The notes: generated by a model not told the origin, from the letters alone. A stretch of DNA of 64,000 bases from Halobacteriovorax sp. JY17 (GCF_002753895.1 NZ_NJER01000004.1:62001-126000); one strand, 5' to 3'; positions 42,855-52,255 are shown, numbered from the stretch's first letter. A program made the numbers and translations.

Positions 42855-43376
42855 ATGGCAGGGTCACCAAAATTTCCTAGTACTGATTGGGCATGGCAAA
42901 TTTCCTCTAAGCCAGAAGAAACGGCAAAGATTATTCACCCAAGTGGATTTGTCTTCGTTTCTCCTGTTAAGCTCAACCGTGTTGACAGGCTTGAAGGGCA
43001 TGAAGACTATCTCTATAAATTAACAGAGAAAGATAGCTTTCTTTTAAGCTACACTATTGATTACTTCAGAAGTAAGTCTAGAGTGAAGGGTCTCTCTGAA
43101 CATGAAGCGATGATTCTATCGGCAAACCTTGTTTGTTCATATCGCTTTAGAACTCCTCTTGGAGTTGATCTCTTCACTGATCAAAATGCTAGCGAAGATG
43201 AGTGGAGAAAATTTGGAGAACACCTTATTGTTGTTGATGAGAAAGAATATGAAGTTTTCGTAATAGGGCATAATAAGGGAACACTGATTGGAGTTACCCT
43301 AGATAAAATTGGAGAGAAAATTTCCAATTTAGAATTAATTGAATTACCTAGAAGTTACTTTAAGAGAAACTTCTAG
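42855..43376 (+). CDS. Protein of unknown function downstream of metG
   Basis: A 173-residue soluble protein, no signal peptide or membrane helix. Features such as STDWAWQISSKPEETAKIIHPSG at the start and EMSKL-free mixed alpha/beta pattern give no family match that I recognise. Starts two bases after the metG stop, so probably translated in the same mRNA, with AAGAAGTAAGT serving as a weak ribosome site. Confidence 0.7.
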   Translation: MAGSPKFPSTDWAWQISSKPEETAKIIHPSGFVFVSPVKLNRVDRLEGHEDYLYKLTEKDSFLLSYTIDYFRSKSRVKGLSEHEAMILSANLVCSYRFRTPLGVDLFTDQNASEDEWRKFGEHLIVVDEKEYEVFVIGHNKGTLIGVTLDKIGEKISNLELIELPRSYFKRNF

Positions 43377-43397
43377 GCGTTCTTTAATGAAATAAGG

Positions 43398-44843
43398 TTA
43401 AGAGAAATAACCAACGAGAGTTTCAACTCCTTGACCACTTCCTCCTTGTTGAACAAGGCTTGGTCTTGAGCCATTAGTCCAAGAGAAAATATCTAAGTGG
43501 GCCCACTTGGTCTTTCCAACAAATTTTTCAAGAAAGAGAGCTGCTGTTATAGCTCCTCCGTGCCCTGATGCTGAATTTACCATGTCTGCAAAGTCAGACT
43601 TTAGTCCGGAAAAGTATGGATTATAAAGAGGCATTCTCCAAACGAGGTCTCCCATTCTTGAAGAAGACTCTTGTAAAGAGTTTGCTAGCTCATCATGATT
43701 AGAAAAGAGACTTGCAATATCTTGCCCTAGAGCAACTTTTCCAGCCCCTGTAAGTGTCGCAACGTCGATAATAACTTCTGGTTTTAGATCTAGCGCCAAA
43801 TCAATTGCATCAGCAAGAGCGAGTCTTCCTTCCGCATCGGTGTTGTGAATTTCTACACTCATTCCATTTCTGGCAATAATGATATCACTTGGCCTTGTGG
43901 CATTTTCACTCACGGCATTTTCAGCAAGAGAGAGGTAGATGTCGACGTTCTTTTTCACGTCTGAACTCTCTAGCCATCTAGAGAAGCCGACTAGGCATGC
44001 AGAGCCACCCATATCTTTTTTCATATATCTCATTCCCTCTGCGGACTTCATGTCGAGTCCACCAGAGTCAAATGTAATACCTTTTCCAACTAGAGCTATC
44101 GACTTTCCTTCTGCATTCTTTGGACGATAAGCAAGATGAACAATGCGTGGCTTATTATTTGAAGAAACTCCAACAGATAGAAGGAGATTGCAATTTTCTT
44201 TGGCCAATTTCTTTTCATCTAAGACTGTAACTTTAATTGTCTTACTTGTTTTGAAAAGCTCCTTCATATTGTCCGCGTAAGTGACAGGGTTTAAATCATT
44301 CGGTGGAAGATTAACTAAGTGTCTTGCTTGATTTACTCCAAGAGCAATAGACTTTGCCTTTTGTATTAGTGATGTTGCTAGTTTCTTTCCATCTCTATTA
44401 AATTTAAATGCTCCAACTAATTCTTTCTTTGCAAAACGATAGAGCGCTAGTTCGACTCCAACGATTGAGCCAATCACTTCGTCGTCACTAATACCTTCAA
44501 AATGAAATGTAATCTCTTTGGATTTATCAGAAAGCACAGTGCTGATGAGTTGTCCTATTTCTTCTCTAGCATGAGCATATGGACTTCTAACGAGCTGTCC
44601 ACCGTGAGAAGAAGATTTCTCAGGATTTAAATTTTCTAAGTAAATAGGTCCCATATTTCCACTTAGAGATTTTCTATTTGAATTCTTAAGCGCTGATCTT
44701 TGCCAAGTTGGTAACTTTGAGGAAATTACTTTATGTATAGATTTTTCTCTTTCATTATTAAAGACATAAATAGTTGTCTTTGAAGTATTTAATCCTTTAG
44801 CAGTACCTTTTTCACTTAGGTTTGAATTAACTTTAAATTGCAT
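43398..44843 (-). CDS. Leucyl aminopeptidase (M17)
   Basis: A 481-residue cytosol-type aminopeptidase. The M17 signature NTDAEGRLALADAI is intact, as are VGKGITFDSGGLDMKS, the lysine in KKDMGGSA and GKTKWAHLDIFSW. Two manganese or zinc ions should bind there. I start at ATG 44843 because GGGAG lies six bases upstream; the ATG 12 bases earlier has none. The first 160 residues form the usual regulatory N-terminal domain. Confidence 0.94.
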   Translation of the reverse strand: MQFKVNSNLSEKGTAKGLNTSKTTIYVFNNEREKSIHKVISSKLPTWQRSALKNSNRKSLSGNMGPIYLENLNPEKSSSHGGQLVRSPYAHAREEIGQLISTVLSDKSKEITFHFEGISDDEVIGSIVGVELALYRFAKKELVGAFKFNRDGKKLATSLIQKAKSIALGVNQARHLVNLPPNDLNPVTYADNMKELFKTSKTIKVTVLDEKKLAKENCNLLLSVGVSSNNKPRIVHLAYRPKNAEGKSIALVGKGITFDSGGLDMKSAEGMRYMKKDMGGSACLVGFSRWLESSDVKKNVDIYLSLAENAVSENATRPSDIIIARNGMSVEIHNTDAEGRLALADAIDLALDLKPEVIIDVATLTGAGKVALGQDIASLFSNHDELANSLQESSSRMGDLVWRMPLYNPYFSGLKSDFADMVNSASGHGGAITAALFLEKFVGKTKWAHLDIFSWTNGSRPSLVQQGGSGQGVETLVGYFS

Positions 44844-44913
44844 AGAATCTCCCATTAAGTATTTAATAACTACTTATACTAAAGATTTAGGGACGTGTTA
44901 AGGAGAGTTCGTA

Positions 44914-45273
44914 TTAAATTGATTCGGGATAAATAATATTTCTACAATTATGGAGTGGGATATTGCTATGCTCTCTAAAGAGTGCTCCTTCAGAAACGAT
45001 TCCTCCGATAGTGAGGTGAAAATCTATCGTAATATTTGTATGCTCATCAGAGAAGGTAAAAGAATCTTCATTCAAATGATAATTAGAGTCCGGAATTATA
45101 TAATACTTTTCAAGTTCTGTTTCACCAAGAAAGAGAAGGTATGAAATATTCGAAGCAGGGCTCTTCTTAAAGACGACTAAAATATCCTGCCAAGGAGAGT
45201 CACATTGTACTTCTAGAGCTGAAGCACTAGAAATCGAAAGTAGTAATATTAAAGCAGCAATGATATTTTTCAT
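44914..45273 (-). CDS. Small secreted protein of unknown function
   Basis: A 119-residue protein from ATG 45273, with signal peptide MKNIIAALILLLSISSASA. Mature part has two cysteines (C near 24 and one near the C-terminus in LHNCRNII) and looks beta-rich. No family recognised. No good ribosome site is seen; the frame is open further upstream but that part overlaps the divergent SelO promoter. Confidence 0.65.
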   Translation of the reverse strand: MKNIIAALILLLSISSASALEVQCDSPWQDILVVFKKSPASNISYLLFLGETELEKYYIIPDSNYHLNEDSFTFSDEHTNITIDFHLTIGGIVSEGALFREHSNIPLHNCRNIIYPESI

Positions 45274-45342
45274 GTAATATTTGTAAACCAATAAATATTT
45301 AAGAGCAATAAAAGTATACAATTTACATAAATAAAAGGCCTT

Positions 45343-46911
45343 ATGAGTAAACAACTTCACGACGTTCAATTTAGTAATAACTTCGTTGATTCGTTTTCAG
45401 GAATCGATGAAGTCACTAGAACCCCTAGCATGACAGAGGGGGCACTCTACTCTAGGGCGATGCCGACACCGGTTTCGGCCCCTCATCTGGTCGCTTATTC
45501 ATTCGGGCTAGGAAGAGTTATAGGATTGAGTGAAACTCTAGATAAGGCAAGTATTGAAATGCTTTCGGGAAATAGAGTTACGGAAACGATGATTCCTTAC
45601 GCCGCTTGCTACGGGGGATATCAATTTGGTCATTGGGCAAATCAGCTTGGAGATGGAAGGGCGATAACTCTTGGAGAGATTATTAAAGACGATGGAGTCT
45701 ATGAACTTCAATTAAAAGGTGCCGGAACAACTGCCTATTCTAGAAGGGGAGATGGGAGAGCGGTACTCAGATCATCGGTGAGAGAGTTCTTAATGAGTGA
45801 AGCGATGTTTCACTTAGGAGTTCCAACAACGAGGGCCTTAAGTCTAGTAGATACAGGGGATAAAGTCCTGCGCGATATGTTCTATGATGGAAATGCAGAT
45901 TATGAAAATGGCGCTATTGTGGCGAGAGTTGCTCCGAGTTTTCTTCGTTTTGGAAATTTTCAAATACTTTTTGCAAGAGGAGAGAGTGAAAATTTACAAG
46001 GATTACTGGATTGGACTGTAGAAAGATTCTATCCTGAAATTAAAAGTACGGGAGATGATCGTGTTGTAGAGTTCTTTAGAGAAGTCTCAAAGAGAACATC
46101 GTTTATGATATCTGAATGGATGAGAGTAGGTTTCGTTCATGGAGTAATGAATACTGATAATATGTCAGTACTAGGCCTTACTATTGATTATGGACCCTTT
46201 TCATTTTTAGATAATTTTGATCCAAGCTTTACTCCCAATACAACGGATCTTCCTGGTCGTAGATACGCCTTTGCTAATCAACCATCTATTGCTGTTTGGA
46301 ATTTACAGCGCTTTAGTGAGAGTTTAATGCCACTAATGAATGAGCAGGCTCTACTAGAAAATGAAGTCGAGAACTTCAAAGAGTACTACACAAGAGACTA
46401 CTATCAAATGATGGCAAAGAAGTATGGTCTCTCATCTTTTGAAAGTGAGACTGCAAAAGATTTCTTAGAAAGTATGAGAGAATCTCTTTATGAACTAAAG
46501 GTCGATTTTACACTCTTCTTTCAATATTTAATTGAATTAAAAAGGGAAGAGCAGTCAAAAAGAGATGTCTTAGAATACTTTAGCGATTGCTTCTATCAAA
46601 AATTAGATGAGTCCAAGGAGAGAGATTTCTATAATTTGATAAAAGTCTATAAGAGTTTGTTATTGGTCGATTCGCTCTCTGCTGAAGACTCCAAAAGGGT
46701 AATGAATGAAGTAAACCCTCGAATTATTCTAAGAAATTATCTACTTCACGAAGCGAGCGAAAAGCTAGAGGCGGGAGATTCATCTTTATTTGAAGAATTA
46801 TTCTCCGCTCTTAAGGAACCCTATTCAAAGAAATGGGACAAGTTCTTCTGTAAGAGACCTGAATGGGCAGAGCAAAAAGCAGGTTGCTCTATGCTAAGTT
46901 GCAGCTCATAA
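45343..46911 (+). CDS. selO: SelO-family protein adenylyltransferase
   Basis: A 522-residue pseudokinase-fold enzyme that AMPylates proteins. Hallmarks: PHLVAYSFGLGRVIGL, CYGGYQFGHWANQLGDGRAI, LKGAGTTAYSRRGDGRAVLRSS, VHGVMNTDNMSVLG, TIDYGPFSFLD and PGRRYAFANQPSIAVWNL. The C-terminus ends in SMLSCSS, with a cysteine where eukaryotic SelO has selenocysteine, probably allowing disulfide regulation. AAAAGG precedes the ATG. Confidence 0.95.
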   Translation: MSKQLHDVQFSNNFVDSFSGIDEVTRTPSMTEGALYSRAMPTPVSAPHLVAYSFGLGRVIGLSETLDKASIEMLSGNRVTETMIPYAACYGGYQFGHWANQLGDGRAITLGEIIKDDGVYELQLKGAGTTAYSRRGDGRAVLRSSVREFLMSEAMFHLGVPTTRALSLVDTGDKVLRDMFYDGNADYENGAIVARVAPSFLRFGNFQILFARGESENLQGLLDWTVERFYPEIKSTGDDRVVEFFREVSKRTSFMISEWMRVGFVHGVMNTDNMSVLGLTIDYGPFSFLDNFDPSFTPNTTDLPGRRYAFANQPSIAVWNLQRFSESLMPLMNEQALLENEVENFKEYYTRDYYQMMAKKYGLSSFESETAKDFLESMRESLYELKVDFTLFFQYLIELKREEQSKRDVLEYFSDCFYQKLDESKERDFYNLIKVYKSLLLVDSLSAEDSKRVMNEVNPRIILRNYLLHEASEKLEAGDSSLFEELFSALKEPYSKKWDKFFCKRPEWAEQKAGCSMLSCSS

Positions 46912-46965
46912 CGTAAAAAGTTCACTCCGAATACTTACTCTTCTTACTATGCTAAGTACTATTCT

Positions 46966-47418
46966 ATGGTTAAATGGATTCTCACTATCTTTCTTCTTAT
47001 GATCTCTATGAGTTCTCTTCACGCAAGCTGTGAAGAACTTAAGAGTGATTGCGAATACTACTCTTGTGTTGAGGAGCAGAGGCACTGTGGGGATAAAGGC
47101 TACTTAATTGGCTTTGGTAAGAAGTATTGTATGAAGTTTTCTTCTGATGAGGATTATTTCTCAGATGAAGGTAAGGAATGGATTCAAAAAGTTAGGGAAT
47201 GTCTGATTAAGAACTTAGACCTTCCAAGTATAGATATGAGCTGCAAGAAGTTTAAAAGAGCGCAAATTAAATCTCATGTTCCTTGCTATATGGAGTCTGG
47301 TTATTGTGAGCTAAGTCGAAGTGATCGATATGCAGTAAAAAAAGTTATCTTTAAATCAATGTGGAGACCTTCTCTCGTCTGGGCCGGAATAAAGGTTATT
47401 GCTAGCTGTCGCTTTTAA
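46966..47418 (+). CDS. Secreted cysteine-rich protein of unknown function
   Basis: A 150-residue protein with signal peptide (about residues 1-20, ending LHA) and about eleven cysteines in the mature chain (C22, C28, C33, C41, C55, C78 and more), implying disulfides. I see no known fold. No obvious ribosome site precedes the ATG at 46966, so the start is less sure. It ends one base before the converging DCC-family gene. Confidence 0.7.
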   Translation: MVKWILTIFLLMISMSSLHASCEELKSDCEYYSCVEEQRHCGDKGYLIGFGKKYCMKFSSDEDYFSDEGKEWIQKVRECLIKNLDLPSIDMSCKKFKRAQIKSHVPCYMESGYCELSRSDRYAVKKVIFKSMWRPSLVWAGIKVIASCRF

Positions 47419-47419
47419 A

Positions 47420-47815
47420 TCAAATAAATCTACTTCTTTGATCTATTGTTGGAAGGAGGCATTGTTTGTCTCCTTGAAGGAAGTGGCTTCTATTTCTTGC
47501 TATCACTTTGTAAACACTATCTCGAAGAAACCTTGGGATCAGCCTTAATAAATAGCAACAAGATATTGGAAACTTCATCTCTTTTAAAATTAAAAGAGCT
47601 GCATCTGATCGATGAAACTCGTCTCCATTTTTCAAAAGAACGACGGTGTCTAAGTTTTGTTCATTAAGCGTGGATAGTGCTAACTTGGAATTGAGGGGAG
47701 AGAAGTAGAAGAGGTTCTCTTTTTCAAATCTTAGAACGAATTTCACAAAATGGTTACAAAGCCCACAGTCTCCATCATAGAAAATAATATTCATTTTTTG
47801 GATGTCGTAACTCAT
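47420..47815 (-). CDS. DCC-family thiol-disulfide oxidoreductase (DUF393)
   Basis: A 131-residue thioredoxin-like protein named for the DxxCxxC motif, here YDGDCGLCN (about residues 13-21). LLRLIPRFLRDSVYKVIARNR near the C-terminus is typical of the family. No ribosome site is clear; M8 is an alternative start. Ends one base before the converging gene. Confidence 0.9.
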   Translation of the reverse strand: MSYDIQKMNIIFYDGDCGLCNHFVKFVLRFEKENLFYFSPLNSKLALSTLNEQNLDTVVLLKNGDEFHRSDAALLILKEMKFPISCCYLLRLIPRFLRDSVYKVIARNRSHFLQGDKQCLLPTIDQRSRFI

Positions 47816-47902
47816 AGTAATTCTATTGGCTCCAAATATAATCTTAACAATTAGATACTAGTTAAAATTTTAAGACTCCTTTATAATAACATAGGAGCAC
47901 TT

Positions 47903-48436
47903 ATGAAAATAGAAACAAAGAGACTAAATATTAGACTTGCTAAGAAGGAAGATATTGGCGAGATTATCAACTTCTTCAAGAGAAATGATGACCATCTCTC
48001 CCCATGGTCTCCTGAACAGCCAAAGAATTTCTATGACCGCGAATTCTGGTTCGACTGTATTCAACAATATCAAAAAGAATTTGAAAAAGATCTTTCATTA
48101 AGGATGTGTCTTTTTAATAAAACAGGACAACTTATTGGACGCTGTAATTTTACTAATTTTGAGAGAGGACCCTTTCAAAATTGTAGACTTGGTTACATGA
48201 TCGACCAAGAATACGAGGGACAAGGAATAATGACAGAGGCCCTTAGAGCATTGATTCCTTATGTTTTTAATGAATTAAAACTTCATCGTATTGAAGCAAA
48301 TGCTATCGTTGGAAATACTAGAAGTAGAAAACTTCTAGAAAAGCTTGGATTTACTGAGCACGGCGTTTCTAAGAAGTACTTAAAAATTGACGGTAAATGG
48401 CAAGATCATGTTCTTACCAGTTTGATTGCCGAATAG
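47903..48436 (+). CDS. RimJ/RimL-like GNAT acetyltransferase
   Basis: A 177-residue GNAT of the ribosomal-protein-alanine acetyltransferase group: ETKRLNIRLAKKEDI, QNCRLGYMIDQEYEGQGIMTEALRAL (acetyl-CoA loop), and LHRIEANAIVGNTRSRKLLEKLGFTEHG. The likely target is an N-terminal amino group of a ribosomal protein or a small molecule. GGAG lies six bases before the ATG. Overlaps the converging methyltransferase gene by 23 bases. Confidence 0.88.
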   Translation: MKIETKRLNIRLAKKEDIGEIINFFKRNDDHLSPWSPEQPKNFYDREFWFDCIQQYQKEFEKDLSLRMCLFNKTGQLIGRCNFTNFERGPFQNCRLGYMIDQEYEGQGIMTEALRALIPYVFNELKLHRIEANAIVGNTRSRKLLEKLGFTEHGVSKKYLKIDGKWQDHVLTSLIAE

Positions 48437-49508
48437 ACTCTAGGACAACAAATTTCTTATTTTGATTAATCACTTTGCAATTGCCGAAGATCTTAGTTAG
48501 CTTTTGGTCGTATCTAAGATGACCATTGCCGATGACAATGATTTTTCCGCCACTAAGAAGCTTCTTTTTAGAATCATTAAACATCTGCCAAGCTATAAAA
48601 TCTCCAATAGTCGTTCCTTGATGAAAGGGAGGATTACAGAGGACAAGATCAACCTCTGGAAGATCTTTGTCTTCGTAGCAATTTGTCCAAAAGTACTGAG
48701 CACTATCTTCAAACGAGTTCTTGTAATTACTCTTTGCACTCTTGATGGCCATGTAGGACTCATCAGCAAAGTAAATGGTGGAACTAGGATTCTTCTTCTT
48801 TGCCACTAAGCCAACTAGGCCATTGGCACATCCAAGATCGAGAATTTTTTTAAAGTCACCACTTGGTATATTTTCTAAGAAAAATCTTGTACCTATATCT
48901 AATTTCTCTCTTGAAAAGAGATTACTTTCATTTTGAAGAGGCTTCTCCCATTGGGGAATTTCAAGTGAGATCGGATATGGATTCTCAGTAGGTTCTTTTG
49001 AAAAACTGGCAAAAATTAAACGTGCTTTCTTCTTGGCGAGAGACGTTGTTGTTTCTCCAATATACTTTTCAATCATATCGAAGTGTCCAGGGGACATATG
49101 CTTTATCATTCCTGAGAAAATAAAAGGAGTGCCGGTCTTAATTGAGTTTGAAAGTTCAATTAAAATATCTTCTAAGAAAGAGAGACTCTTTGGAAGTTTA
49201 ATTATAATAAGGTCATAATCACCGCCAACCCTCTTTAAATCTGAGATTAGCCTTCCAGGATTTTCTGTATTTAAATTAATGGCCTTAGTTGAAACATAGG
49301 AGTCTGAATAGCTGGTTATTTCCCGGTCGCTTAATCCAAAAGTAAGAGCACCAAAACTGTCGTTAACGATCAGAACTTTTACTGGATCTCTGGTTTCTAT
49401 TTCACTTAGAACTAATTCATCTGAAGCGTCCCAAGCTTGTAGTTGGTCATTCTTTAGAATTGGATATCTTTTTAACTTCTCTAACTTGCTCATAGTGATT
49501 TCTAGCAT
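48414..49508 (-). CDS. rlmG: 23S rRNA G1835-type methyltransferase (RlmG-like)
   Basis: A 364-residue protein with two methyltransferase-like halves, as in RlmG/RsmC: the N-terminal half is non-catalytic (LQAWDASDELVLSEI; VNDSFGALTFGL), the C-terminal half carries the SAM site KILDLGCANGLVGLVA and catalytic NPPFHQ. The pairing of LQAWDASDE with NDSFGALT is specific for RlmG, which methylates N2 of G1835 in 23S rRNA. Start is uncertain between 49508 and the ATG at 49493, which fits homologues better. Confidence 0.85.
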   Translation of the reverse strand: MLEITMSKLEKLKRYPILKNDQLQAWDASDELVLSEIETRDPVKVLIVNDSFGALTFGLSDREITSYSDSYVSTKAINLNTENPGRLISDLKRVGGDYDLIIIKLPKSLSFLEDILIELSNSIKTGTPFIFSGMIKHMSPGHFDMIEKYIGETTTSLAKKKARLIFASFSKEPTENPYPISLEIPQWEKPLQNESNLFSREKLDIGTRFFLENIPSGDFKKILDLGCANGLVGLVAKKKNPSSTIYFADESYMAIKSAKSNYKNSFEDSAQYFWTNCYEDKDLPEVDLVLCNPPFHQGTTIGDFIAWQMFNDSKKKLLSGGKIIVIGNGHLRYDQKLTKIFGNCKVINQNKKFVVLESIRQSNW

Positions 49509-49630
49509 AGCTCCGTAATTTAAGCTATTTAGTCTATTTGAAGTTGTATTTATTTCAACATTTAGTAGGGATTAGTTGATAAAGGAAGCTTGGGCCGTTA
49601 ACTAGTTGAAAGTAAATATTTGAGGACATA

Positions 49631-50548
49631 ATGGCAAAGAAAGTTAAGAGAAGTTATAGTGAAGATGTCACGCTAACTGAATATCGTGATCACACAAAAG
49701 CATTTAATTGGTTCCCTGGGCATATGGCGAAGGCCATGAAGCAAGTAGGGGATAAATTAAAAATGGTTGATATCATTCTTGAGCTTCGTGATGCAAGAAT
49801 TCCTCTTCTTTCTGGTAATGAAGATTTAAAGAAGCTTGTTGGTAATAAGTGTCGCCTGGTTGTTTTAAATAAGGTGAATCTCTCCGATCCTGAAAAGCTT
49901 GCGGGCTGGAAGAAGTGGTTTGAAGAAAATGAAAAGAATCACATCTTTGTTAATGCCCTTGATCGCAACGCTGTAAAACTCATCACTGATAAGGCCCGAG
50001 AAATTGTCATTGCAAATAGAATAGCTTCAGGTGGTTCAGGAGATAAGGTTCGAAAGTTTAGAATGATGATGGTTGGACTTCCTAACACAGGAAAGTCTAC
50101 TCTTATAAATTCTCTTCGTGGACGCAAGTCTGCAAAGTGTGGGGATAAGCCAGGACTTACTCAACAACAACAGTGGATAAAAGTCGATAGTGATATGGAA
50201 CTCTTGGATACTCCGGGAATCATGCCAAGAAGAATTGATACGAGACAAGAGGGGATGTGGCTCTGTGCAACCCACGCAATTAGAGATTCAATTCTTGGGC
50301 AGGAAGAAGTGGCATGCTTTGTTATTGAATATCTCCTAAAATACTTTCCTGAAAAAATATCTGAGCGCTATTCTTTAGAAGATATGGCGAGTACGGTAGG
50401 GGAAGTTCTTGAGCAAATTTCTTTTAGCCGAGGCTATATTAAGAAGAAAGGTGTCGCCGACTTCGATAGAACATTTGCAACAGTACTGTCAGACTTTAGG
50501 AAGGGTGAATTAGGTTTAGTTACCTTTGAAAATAGTCCTATGATATAA
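49631..50548 (+). CDS. rbgA: Ribosome biogenesis GTPase YlqF/RbgA
   Basis: A 305-residue circularly permuted GTPase: the G4 motif NKVNL comes first, then G1 GLPNTGKST near residue 147, then G3 DTPGIM, with the N-terminal NWFPGHMAKAMKQV signature of YlqF. The C-terminal helical domain contacts the ribosome. It helps late assembly of the 50S subunit in Bacillus. Confidence 0.93.
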   Translation: MAKKVKRSYSEDVTLTEYRDHTKAFNWFPGHMAKAMKQVGDKLKMVDIILELRDARIPLLSGNEDLKKLVGNKCRLVVLNKVNLSDPEKLAGWKKWFEENEKNHIFVNALDRNAVKLITDKAREIVIANRIASGGSGDKVRKFRMMMVGLPNTGKSTLINSLRGRKSAKCGDKPGLTQQQQWIKVDSDMELLDTPGIMPRRIDTRQEGMWLCATHAIRDSILGQEEVACFVIEYLLKYFPEKISERYSLEDMASTVGEVLEQISFSRGYIKKKGVADFDRTFATVLSDFRKGELGLVTFENSPMI

Positions 50549-50571
50549 TTTTTCCATTAAACGGAGAAATT

Positions 50572-51036
50572 ATGGATCAAAATTATTGGCGAAAATGTAT
50601 CGTTTGCAAGAAAGAAATCAATTTTTCAACTAAGTATTATAAGTGCTCTGTCACATCTTGTGACAAGAAGAGAGCTCCAGCTCAATTTTGCTCAGTCGAC
50701 TGTTGGGGAGTACATAGCTCAACTCTAAATCATAAGAGCGCATGGGCGGAAGAGTTTCATTCTCCTTCTAAATCAGAGTGGCAGAGCGCACCGAAGGTTC
50801 GAATTGTTACTGGAAAGAGTAGCTCTTCTGATTCAAACTCATCAAATGAGAATTTACCAAATGATATTCTTGTCGTTGTCTCTAAGATGAAGGCCTACGT
50901 TAAAGCTAAAGGTGATTTAAATACATCTGCAGACGTAAGTGATGCTCTTTCAGATATAATTAGACATGAATGCGATAAGGCCATTGAAAGGGCTAGAGCA
51001 GATGGAAGAAAAACTCTCATGGGTAAAGACTTTTAA
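50572..51036 (+). CDS. Zinc-finger protein with C-terminal histone fold
   Basis: A 154-residue two-domain protein. Residues 9-54 hold a treble-clef-like zinc finger: C9-x2-C12, C25-x4-C30, C40-x3-C44, then H48 and H54, reminiscent of HIT/MYND fingers. After a serine-rich linker (83-92) residues 98-154 fit a histone fold: helix 1 ILVVVSKMKAYVKAKG, loop LNTSADV, long helix 2 SDALSDIIRHECDKAIERARADG and the RKTLMGKDF motif that matches the histone L2 strand and start of helix 3; the chain ends there, so helix 3 is nearly absent. Such fusions would bind DNA. ACGGAG precedes the ATG; it follows rbgA by 23 bases. Confidence 0.8.
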   Translation: MDQNYWRKCIVCKKEINFSTKYYKCSVTSCDKKRAPAQFCSVDCWGVHSSTLNHKSAWAEEFHSPSKSEWQSAPKVRIVTGKSSSSDSNSSNENLPNDILVVVSKMKAYVKAKGDLNTSADVSDALSDIIRHECDKAIERARADGRKTLMGKDF

Positions 51037-51614
51037 GAGTTTACACTCTTCATCTGCTTATAGATTTGTAAACCAACCCAGGCGTCACAAGCTGCATATT
51101 GAACTTGAGCATCTGTGAGAGTTGGTTGTTCCCAATTTGTGATTTTTGCTCTTTTAGAGAGGCGATAATTAATGAAAATGGCGCAAAGAGCTCTTAAGCT
51201 AAAATTCTTAACACCTAATTCTTTCGCAAAGTCCTGTAATTCGCAGAAATTTTCGTCTTTAAAAGGTGAAAGCTTTTGTAGCGACTTTATATCGTCCCTA
51301 ACTGCAACTCCTGCTTTTACAATTTTAGGATCAGCAAGTAGTTGGGCCAATTCTTTTGGAAAAGTCATTTTATTTAAACGAAAGAGATAGGCATCACTCT
51401 CTGTAGATAGCTGTAAGAGAGAAACGTCGTATGTTTCACCTTTTTTAAAGCTTGGCCTAGTCTCAGTATCAAAGCCTAAAATTTCTTCATTAGAAAGCTT
51501 TTTAGCGATCTTAATTGCTTCATCGGCATTGGTTACTAAGTGAATCTTTCCTTGAAACTTAAGCATTTCAAGTGCGTTGATTTCGTCTTTCTCTATACTA
51601 GTTTTAAATTTCAT
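51033..51614 (-). CDS. 3'-5' exonuclease (RNase D-like DEDDy fold)
   Basis: A 193-residue nuclease domain without HRDC extension. Catalytic motifs: DTETRP (exo I), KAGVAVRDDIKSLQ (exo II), and YAACDAWVGLQIYK (exo III, tyrosine type). It resembles WRN-exonuclease-like stand-alone proteins. Its end overlaps the zinc-finger histone gene by four bases. Confidence 0.9.
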   Translation of the reverse strand: MKFKTSIEKDEINALEMLKFQGKIHLVTNADEAIKIAKKLSNEEILGFDTETRPSFKKGETYDVSLLQLSTESDAYLFRLNKMTFPKELAQLLADPKIVKAGVAVRDDIKSLQKLSPFKDENFCELQDFAKELGVKNFSLRALCAIFINYRLSKRAKITNWEQPTLTDAQVQYAACDAWVGLQIYKQMKSVNS

Positions 51615-51670
51615 TGGAATAATTTAGCACGTATGAGAGCATAGTTCTATTTATAAGATGAGGGGAATGT

Positions 51671-52255
51671 ATGAAAGTTCTTGTGACTGCCTTTGAGCCA
51701 TTTGGTGATATCAACACTAATTGTACACAAATGGTTTTAAATGAAATTAAGAATATTCCCTCCGTTTCAACTCTCTTACTCCCTGTTGAGAATGAGAATG
51801 CCTTTAATCTATTAAAAACTAAGTTAGAAGAAAATTCTTACGACTACGTTATTCTCTTAGGACAAGCGGCGAATAGGGATTGTATTTCTCTGGAGAGAGT
51901 CGCTTTAAATATTTACGACTTTCCAATTGCAGATAATAAGGGAGTGGTTCTTTGTGATCAGAAAATTATTTCTGATGAAGAAAATGCACTCTTTTCAACT
52001 CTTCCTATCCGTAATATTTTTAACGAACTTAGTGGTAGTAATTTTAAATGTGAGGTTTCGAACTCAGCGGGAACTTATATTTGCAACGAGCTATTCTTTA
52101 AGGGCCTGAGTTTCACGAAGAAGACAAAAACGAAGCTTGGGTTTATTCATTTTCCTCTTGTTAAAGAGCAAAATTGTATAAAATTCACTACAAATTGGAC
52201 TTTGTCCGATCTTTGTCTAGTCACAATCAAAATTATGGACACGCTGGTTAAGTAG
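51671..52255 (+). CDS. pcp: Pyroglutamyl-peptidase I
   Basis: A 194-residue C15 cysteine peptidase that removes N-terminal pyroglutamate. VTAFEPFGD at the N-terminus, glutamate in ISLERVALN, cysteine nucleophile in SAGTYICNELFF and histidine in GFIHFP make up the active site. GAGG lies seven bases before the ATG. Slightly shorter than typical (about 210). Confidence 0.88.
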   Translation: MKVLVTAFEPFGDINTNCTQMVLNEIKNIPSVSTLLLPVENENAFNLLKTKLEENSYDYVILLGQAANRDCISLERVALNIYDFPIADNKGVVLCDQKIISDEENALFSTLPIRNIFNELSGSNFKCEVSNSAGTYICNELFFKGLSFTKKTKTKLGFIHFPLVKEQNCIKFTTNWTLSDLCLVTIKIMDTLVK

